Positions 57,804 through 64,000 of a DNA stretch of 64,000 nt are shown piece after piece (position 1 is the first letter of the stretch; each line of letters starts with the position of its first letter). Below the pieces are notes generated by a model. The model was not told where the DNA came from and made no database searches. It worked only from the letters and a program-made list of their open reading frames with translations. A program made the position numbers and the translations under genes. Location: positions 98,091,343 to 98,155,342 of the forward strand of contig CP136065.1 in the NCBI GenBank assembly GCA_032622095.1, written 5' to 3'. The stretch comes from Siphonodentalium dalli. Lineage: Eukaryota; Mollusca; Scaphopoda; Gadilida; Siphonodentaliidae.

Positions 57804-58057
57804 CATGAACATTTCTATACTATAAGTGTATTCTCCCACTCAGTTATAACATTATATATTGGAATGGTCTATTATTCACATGGGTGGGTGTTCAGAAAAC
57901 ACATACAGTCGACAGACAATGGACGTGAGGAAGGAGTCCTATCTACTGGAGGGAAATGTTCAGATAATAAGTTCATCTATGGTCGTTTGTTGAATTTATT
58001 ATCTGAACATTTCCTAAGAGATAACTACTAATCAGTGAGTATTTAGCATAGCACGGG
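57804..58057. mobile_element. Hairpin MITE, TTAACCCTTTCTATA family
   Basis: The left end GAACATTTCTATACTA is diverged and the right end GCACGGG is followed by TTAA at 58058-58061. It contains TATATTGGAATGGTCTATTA and a strong hairpin: GGAAATGTTCAGATAATAAG (57952-) with its complement ending at 58014, one mismatch in 24. Confidence 0.75.
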
Positions 58058-58061
58058 TTAA

Positions 58062-58494
58062 TATATAATTATGTATATATAGATATAGGAAATTCACGGT
58101 ATGATGTGCAGTGTTGTCGCAGTCAAGCCTGAGAGTCTCTTGTAATGTCGGCTGTATGTTTCTCTGTTGATGAAGAAGGATCAGATCATATCGCATATTA
58201 AATTGACAATTTCCTTTATCTCATTAACCACGAATAAAATTTGACAAAAATCCGAAGATCTAAAAACGATGGATAGGAATTGACTGTGTAAAATATATTC
58301 AACCAAGTACAAATTCTATCTTCGATTGGTAATGGAGGCTGTTTGTGCCTATTTCACATACTAACGGATTGGCGCGTTGCGCACCGACCATGATGGTGAT
58401 GATGACGACGACGACGATGGTAATTATGCTGCTGGTAGTGATCATGGTGATGACGACCACAACGATGATGATGATGTTAATAATGTTCATAATA
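58062..58494. other. Intergenic, (GAT/GAC)n-rich right end
   Basis: Positions 58389-58480 are GATGATGACGACGACGATGG-type trinucleotide sequence leading into the minisatellite. It translates as an Asp-rich string, but there is no evidence that it is a gene. Confidence 0.5.
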
Positions 58495-59327
58495 ATGATT
58501 GTTTGGTGTGTATGAATATATCAGGGTTTAACGTAGTTTCAGAAGCTAGGCTGTATCAGGCCGACGACGATGATGATGATGCTAATCAATGATTGTTTGG
58601 TGTGTATGACTATATCAGGGTGTAACGTAGTTTTAGAAGCTTGGCTGTATCAGGCCGACGACGATGATGATGATGCTAATCAATGATTGTTTGGTGTGTA
58701 TGAATATATGAGGGTTTAACGTAGTTTTAGAAGCTAGGCTGTATCAGGCCGACGACGATGATGATGATGCTAATAAATGATTGTTTGGTGTGTATGAATA
58801 TATCAGGGTTTAACGTAGTTTTAGAAGCTAGGCTGTATCAGGCCGACGACGATGATGATGATGCTAATCAATGATTGTTTGGTGTGTATGAATATATCAG
58901 GGTTTTAACGTAGTTTTAGAAGCTAGGCTGTATCAGGCCGACGACGATGATGGTGATGCTAATCAATGATTGTTTGATGTGTATGAATACATCAGGGTTT
59001 AACGTAGTTTTAGAAGCTAGGCTGTAACAGGCCGACGACGATGACGATGATGCTAATCAATGATTGTTTGGTGTGTATGAATATATCGGGGTTTAACGTA
59101 GTTTTAGAAGCTAGGCTGTATCAGGCCGACGACGACGATGGTGATGCTAATCAATGATTGTTTGGTGTGTATGAATATGTCAGGGTTTAACGTAGTTTTA
59201 GAAGCTAGGCTGTATCAGGCCGACGACGATGATGGTGATGTTAATAAATGATTGTTTGATGTGTATGAATACATCAGGTTTTAACGTAGTTTTAGAAGCT
59301 AGGCTGTATCAGGCCGACGACGATGAT
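58495..59327. repeat. 94 bp minisatellite, about nine copies
   Basis: The unit contains GCCGACGACGATGATGATGA, TGCTAATCAATGATTGTTTG, GTGTGTATGAATATATCAGG and GTTTAACGTAGTTTTAGAAG. CCGACGACGA starts occur at 58561, 58655, 58749, 58843, 58938, 59032, 59126, 59220 and 59314, so the period is 94 with one 95. Units are about 93-98% alike. The period is not a multiple of 3, so it is not coding. A lone relative, GAGTTTAACGTCGTTTTAGC, is at about 60200. Confidence 0.95.
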
Positions 59328-59580
59328 GCTGGTCATGGTGGTTTTGTTGCTATGTGTACATAATTATTGTAGATTAGTTATGTTATTTATATCATGTCCC
59401 GCATACATAATAATATTGTGTCTGAGAAATAAACAAATAATACCAGTATACATGGAGGCAATTGCAGACAAATGCTAGTTGTATAATTACTTGTGATAAA
59501 GTTTGGCAGATTACTGTTGCGAAATGTGATGAAAATAGATGGCATTGAAGTGCGAAATCTCCTTAATGTCCTTAATCACA
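59328..59580. other. Intergenic, no gene recognised
   Basis: It contains AATAAACAAATAATACC near 59428 and no other signal. Confidence 0.4.
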
Positions 59581-59797
59581 TACAGTAATGCCCTAATTAA
59601 TCGACTGCTTAACCACATCATAATTATGGGTAACTTTTCAGGATTTAGTCGGAAATATGGCTTGTTGCCATTCATCGGAAAGCTCTCGGGGAGAGCTTTC
59701 CGATGAATGGCAACAAGCCATATTTCCGACTAAATCCTGAAAAGTTACCCATAATTATGATGTGGTTAAGCAGTCGATTAATTAGGGCATTACTGTA
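59581..59797. repeat. Perfect palindrome, 107 bp arms, 3 bp centre
   Basis: Positions 59581-59687 and 59691-59797 are exact reverse complements around GGG (59688-59690). Pairing stops abruptly at both outer edges. There is no coding content. It could be a very young inverted duplication, a MITE with extreme arms, or an assembly or library fold-back artefact. Confidence 0.95.
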
Positions 59798-59831
59798 GTA
59801 TCTTAACTGTCATTCATTCGCCCTCTGCTAA

Positions 59832-60073
59832 CCCTTTCTATACTTAAGCATCGTTGATGAGTAGTCATCCCATAGGAAATGTTTAGATAATAAGTTCAAC
59901 AAACGACACGTTTATTATCTAAACATTTCCCTCAATATATATATGGCTACTTCTACACTTTTGTTTATCTGACGTCAGCTTGTATCACCTTAACATCCAT
60001 TCAAATGAATACTAAATCATACCAATGTATACTTTAATAACTGAATGGCGGAACCAATTTAGTATATAAATGG
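59832..60073. mobile_element. Hairpin MITE, TTAACCCTTTCTATA family (reverse)
   Basis: It is flanked by CTAA (59828-59831) and TTAA (60074-60077). The left end is CCCTTTCTATAC and the right end, inward, is CCATTTATATAC. It contains GGAAATGTTTAGATAATAAG with its complement 40 bases on, and CCAATGTATACTTTAATAAC. Length 242 bp. Confidence 0.75.
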
Positions 60074-60077
60074 TTAA

Positions 60078-60556
60078 CCGGTGTTCATGATTCATAGGCA
60101 GGGAGTCTCATCCTCATCACTATGTAATATATGGTCATATATGAAGACCTTTATACATGTAGAATTTTGCCAGGCCATTATAGATAGATTGATTGATTGA
60201 GAGTTTAACGTCGTTTTAGCCACTATGCCGTATCACGACCAAGAAGAGAATCAGGTATAAAAAATGTCGTAGCGAAGCAACTGTGTAGATAAATCAGACA
60301 GTAGATTAGATTAAGACAGTGGGCTATGTACATGTAAAAGCACCCAAGACGAATGATTCCACTTGGAGTCAGGAGTATAGATTCAGGAACTGACTAGTGT
60401 GCACGCATACAATAAAATAATAAATAATAAATAGCAAACAGATAACACTAAATTACCAAGTCTACACATCGAAATAAGTAGAGTAGCATTTAACATCAAA
60501 TTTTGCATTAATATATATTTGATGAATCGCGCATGAACCGTTATCAATGCGTCAAG
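60078..60556. other. Intergenic with a GTTTAACGT-type repeat fragment
   Basis: Positions 60184-60235 (TAGATTGATTGATTGAGAGT, TTAACGTCGTTTTAGCCAC) resemble the 94 bp minisatellite unit and a repeat type I know from gastropods and bivalves. The remainder is probably 3' flank of the antisense LINE remnant. Confidence 0.45.
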
Positions 60557-61640
60557 CTAACGGTCAGGTGGGTGAGACAGAATGTCATCCTTAAACCAAC
60601 CGACAGCTTCGATCCACAAATACTTTTTTTTTTGCTTTAGAGTTAATCGTTTCTCATTGAGCATCTGGTCAAATTGTGCAAGCTCAAAGTTGTACCCCTC
60701 TTTCTGAGAGTCGAAACGTTGGAGTGACTTTGGTGAGTTTTGTTTCAAAGCAACAGGCGATTTTTTGTTTTGGAACAATAGGATAAACTTGCATAGATTG
60801 TTTCGGAGGAAATGTCTCAACGACAGAAGCTGTATCCATTACCTGCTCTACAGGTTCAGGAACAGAATAATATCAGTCGCCTCAACATGTGTTGTTAGTG
60901 ATATACTGACAATTTGGTTCGACTCTGTGAGAGCTGGCATCAAGACACTTCTGTAGACACGATTGCAGAGTATTTGACCTGTGAAATGGATGGTCGAGGA
61001 CCAACCTTTTCCTTAGCATCTATATATGACAGATGCTTCTCATCGTTACATCGTTGAATCTTGAAATCATAGTCCCAAATGGGACATGAACGATCCATTG
61101 CAACGTGTGAAGTTACTGTGAACCTTGACCGTTTGAATTTTTTTAAAGATTCGTACAATCATTATGATTAATACCAGAAATAGAACATCGTCCACACATG
61201 GTTACTTTGATTTTACAACGTTCCTGGCCATGGCCATACCCCTGACATTTAAAACATCGGAATGTGTTTGGAACATATGTGCATATTCCATCTTCATATA
61301 CCCAACCTTCAATGTCGGTGGATGTTCGCACCGATTGATGGTCAGACGACAACTATTCAAATTAACTTTTTGTCCATCAACTGTCTTTGTAAATATAGCT
61401 CCTGTGGTGCTAACTCAACCAATATCTCTGACTCAGAAGAATCAACAATATCACGAAAATTCAACACAGCTCTGCTACTGTTCAATGTCTTGTGATGAGT
61501 AATCGACACTGGTGTTTGTGCATAGATGCTAATTGCATAATAGCGTCAGCTTGAATTTTTCTTAAACTTTCGATCAGAAGAGAGCCACTGAGTGACCCAC
61601 TCCTGATCGATTTTCCATATTGTAATTATCCGGCTATGCT
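60557..61640 (-). pseudogene. LINE ORF1 (gag-like zinc-knuckle) remnant
   Basis: On the minus strand, three frames joined by frameshifts give an ordered ORF1 pattern. The N-terminal pieces include HHKTLNSSRAVLNFRDIVDS (about 61500-61440). A CCHC zinc-knuckle segment follows, PNTFRCFKCQGYGHGQERCK with a second CGRC..H..C cluster (61275-61150). Then comes CPIWDYDFKIQRCNDEKHLS (about 61100-61035) and a Lys/Gln-rich C-terminus. Such proteins bind retrotransposon RNA in LINE ribonucleoprotein particles. At least two frameshifts and several stops make it non-functional. No ORF2 follows downstream (lower coordinates), so this is an internal fragment or was cut by deletion. Confidence 0.75.
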
Positions 61641-62250
61641 TTGTAGCGTTTTATCAATCACACATACAGAAGCTCTCTTGACATTCGGATCATAAGTACG
61701 GAGATTAAAACTCAGCACCAGCGGAACTTAGCGGGTGGTCAAGCATGCGTTTTTATCAATCTTACCCGGTTAGCCACTGCATATAGCAGCCTCCCCACAG
61801 TGAGACAGGCGTTAACGTTAACATATATTGAAACATTGAATAGTCATAAAGACGAAATGCAAAAAGACATGACATGAAAGAAACATACTGGAAAAACAGA
61901 ACACACACCTAGACACCAGAAACAAAAGAGTACAGATGGCAGAGATGTAAACTGGAGAGGAGTGACTAACGGATTGATGAGCCGGCTCAACTCAACCACG
62001 TGAAGAGATGCAGAACCAAAAAGGACCACGCGCTAAGCCATATCCACCGGTCGATATGCTCACGTGATACGGCCGCCCTAGTACATCCAGGACTCTTACA
62101 CCACACCTCTCCAGGACTCCTACACCAGCACACCTCATGGGACGCACCTCACCACATTAGGGGATTATTACCCCTCGTATAGTGGGGCGGTAGACATATT
62201 TTACCACGAGCCCACACTGGGAGTCAGGCCATCATACCAGCGGTATGATC
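61641..62250. other. GC-richer stretch, possible 5' region of the antisense LINE
   Basis: It lies upstream of the ORF1 remnant on the minus strand and is GC-richer than its surroundings. A near-direct repeat CCAGGACTC(T/C)TACACCA occurs at about 62085-62130. The 5' UTR identity is inferred from position only. Confidence 0.35.
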
Positions 62251-63239
62251 GTATTATAAAGCAAATTTGTCATTCCCTTGTCGAACATGACTGTCTATTC
62301 TCCTAGGTTGCTTTGACAATCAGACAGCGGAATCAGACGTTTCACCAAGAGTTGAATGCCGTATATGTTGACAGTATCGTATATCTATAATAATTCCAAT
62401 TGATCAGGTCACCAAATATGTCAAATCCGTTAAGCTGCAGTGCGAACCCTGGTTATGAAGCCTGTTCTCCCGATAAAACTGCATATTATCTGCTTAAATA
62501 TATAACTTCTTTTAGGTAGATAATCTGCTTCGAATCTCCTCAGTTTGAGTCGATAATGTGCTGAAAATGAGAGCATTTTAGTCATATTATATCGACACAT
62601 GATGGGGGCGATTCTAAGCAGCATATGTGCGGAAAATGAGATAGATAAGCCAATTACCTACGACTTTTCAGATGTACCCGCTTCAACATGTGTTTTCATT
62701 GTGGCCCGCGTCATAAAAACGAAATAACAGCTATGACTCCATTATCTGCTTATTTCAGAATCAAATAATCGCATTATGTACCTATTTCACATTATATGGG
62801 TCGATTATGTGCGTACTTGCGCGAGGATATGTTGGAAGTACAGACTACATATAAAATGCACATGCCCAATATGCGCGGCTTCAAATATCTGGCAAAATCA
62901 CTCGAGTAATGACTCCCGGCAGTTCATTGCTATAATAATCGACAAAACAATCGCAGGCAAACATTTTGTAATTCAACATTTATCAATAAACTGTGCTATA
63001 GATATCCATCCATGACAAATTTCGTAGAATTCTTCCATCTGCCGGAACGTAGCCAAATGGCACGTTCACAAGCTGTCAAGTCATCGAATATGGTTATAGT
63101 GTGTTAGGATATGAGCTACAAATTAGTGATAAAATGTACATTCATACCACACACAATACATGCGCAGTGACATCTGTGTAATTCCTTTACTTACTATAAC
63201 TGACATTTGCATGAAATTAGCGCTTTCAAATTCAAACAG
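62251..63239. other. Intergenic, no gene recognised
   Basis: No repeat matching elsewhere in the window and no domain-bearing frame was seen. The frame 62776-63015 has no recognisable feature. Confidence 0.4.
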
Positions 63240-63690
63240 TATGGCTGATTCGAGCTTCCAAATTGTGCCTGCGTAATTTGGAAGGAAGTATACGATAGGT
63301 TGAACAATACACGGAATATTGATATACCGGCTTCATATGATCTTTAAAAAGATACTTGTCATGGCAGCTGGTCATGGTTAGTCATTTTCCACCGTTTCAA
63401 TTTTTCGCAACTAATTTAAATAAACGCTCTTTATCGCAACCATATCAGGAACAGATTAACACGGAACGCTCTTTTCTGTCCCATGCCGTGCACGTGGCTG
63501 TTTTTGTTTGAGATCTAAACACCGTGTTCAATGTTGTTGTAATCGCATGACTTCAATGCGTCTTTGTTGGACATACAGTGTTCGTTGAAAGGTAGATCAA
63601 GTATTTATCGACATATTTTGATGCCGTGAAAAATTCAAAAGCGAATATCATTGGGTGAATTTTGGAGCTCAAACCGCCATGTGGCTTTAA
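63240..63690. repeat. About 450 bp interspersed repeat, second full copy
   Basis: GATTCGAGCTTCCAAATTGT, ACGATAGGTTGAACAATACA, AAATAAACGCTCTTTATCGC, GAACGCTCTTTTCTGTCCCA, GTAGATCAAGTATTTATCGA and CAAACCGCCATGTGGCTTTA match the copy at 44305-44740 in the same order and orientation. Confidence 0.7.
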
Positions 63691-63838
63691 ATATCTGGCA
63701 AGATTCAATCGTGCAAAAACTCGTGTCATTTCGTAGGTCTACTAACCGACAAAGCAATCAAAGACATGATACACGTATCATGACGTATGTCATTCCAAAA
63801 TTGATAACTTAAAATGTGCAGTACGTCCCTGTCAGATT

Positions 63839-63864
63839 CAAATACGCCGATATCGGCGTATTTG
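63839..63864. repeat. 26 bp perfect palindrome
   Basis: CAAATACGCCGAT is followed immediately by its exact reverse complement. No spacer. It lies near the right edge, beside ACGTTCAATATGAACCTATT, a relative of the 49.6 kb array motif. Function unknown. Confidence 0.7.
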
Positions 63865-64000
63865 CGTTTTTGAAATACGTTCAATATGAACCTATTTTTT
63901 GGGAGAACAGACTGAATAGATAGTCATCCAAGAAGAATTTCATGGATTTTTCCAGATGTGCGAGGAAAAGATGCACGCCATTCCTTTATCGAACACCATG

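Noticed and set aside
58377-58592. Asp-rich 71-codon frame before the minisatellite
   Set aside because: It is a translation of GAT/GAC trinucleotide repeat and the first 94 bp unit; the period is not a multiple of three.
58389-59327. CRISPR-like direct repeat array
   Set aside because: Units are contiguous 94 bp tandem repeats without unique spacers, in an animal genome; this is a minisatellite.

Overview
This 64 kb window is animal nuclear DNA. The signs are an AT-rich base composition, tandem C2H2 zinc-finger genes, a PRDM8-like regulator exon with a consensus splice acceptor, decayed LINE retrotransposons, and a very dense population of small inverted-repeat elements. Several repeats resemble ones I know from molluscs: the (GTCC)n-bearing element at 36.1 kb and the GTTTAACGT-type unit at 58.5 and 60.2 kb. 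A mollusc or another lophotrochozoan is therefore my best guess. That placement is inference. No organelle, bacterial or viral gene was seen.

Protein-coding content is sparse. (1) A complete-looking intronless gene at 20437-21780 (+) encodes a 447-residue protein with 15 C2H2 fingers. (2) A duplicate at 4979-6128 (+) is a pseudogene: it has lost fingers 1-2 and carries a 1-base frameshift and an internal stop. Both copies sit in a segmental duplication (about 3.64-9.49 kb and 18.16-22.80 kb). The left copy has since been split by about 2.9 kb of transposon insertions. (3) A PRDM8/ZNF488-like 3' terminal exon lies at 39346-40336 (-). (4) LINE remnants are a nearly intact reverse-transcriptase region (28058-30090, +), a decayed antisense reverse-transcriptase fragment (6440-8450, -), and an antisense ORF1 (gag-like zinc-knuckle) remnant (60557-61640, -).

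Most of the window is non-autonomous mobile DNA, and its structure is the most interesting part. At least four families carry terminal inverted repeats, and several copies keep TTAA target duplications. The families are: paired-hairpin elements (16.2, 38.0, 38.9 and 43.1 kb); elements starting TTAACCCTTTCTATAC (8.6, 38.7, 57.8 and 59.8 kb); elements with AGG/CCT ends (13.4, 17.0, 26.6 and 52.7 kb); and a family ending in AAAGGTACTCAATCC (25.1 kb). Singletons include a 900 bp element with perfect 57 bp TIRs and 5 bp target duplications nested in a LINE, a 780 bp TIR element filled with degenerate CCGAAT repeats, a head-to-head pair of tRNA-like SINE units, and a perfect 107 bp-armed palindrome.

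Tandem arrays occur at 2.1, 12.8, 31.3, 34.6, 49.6 and 58.5 kb (the last a 94 bp minisatellite), plus a 98%-identical 474 bp direct duplication at 11.8-12.8 kb. I recognised no tRNA, rRNA or other structural RNA gene. All similarity statements rest on reading by eye; no database or alignment program was run.
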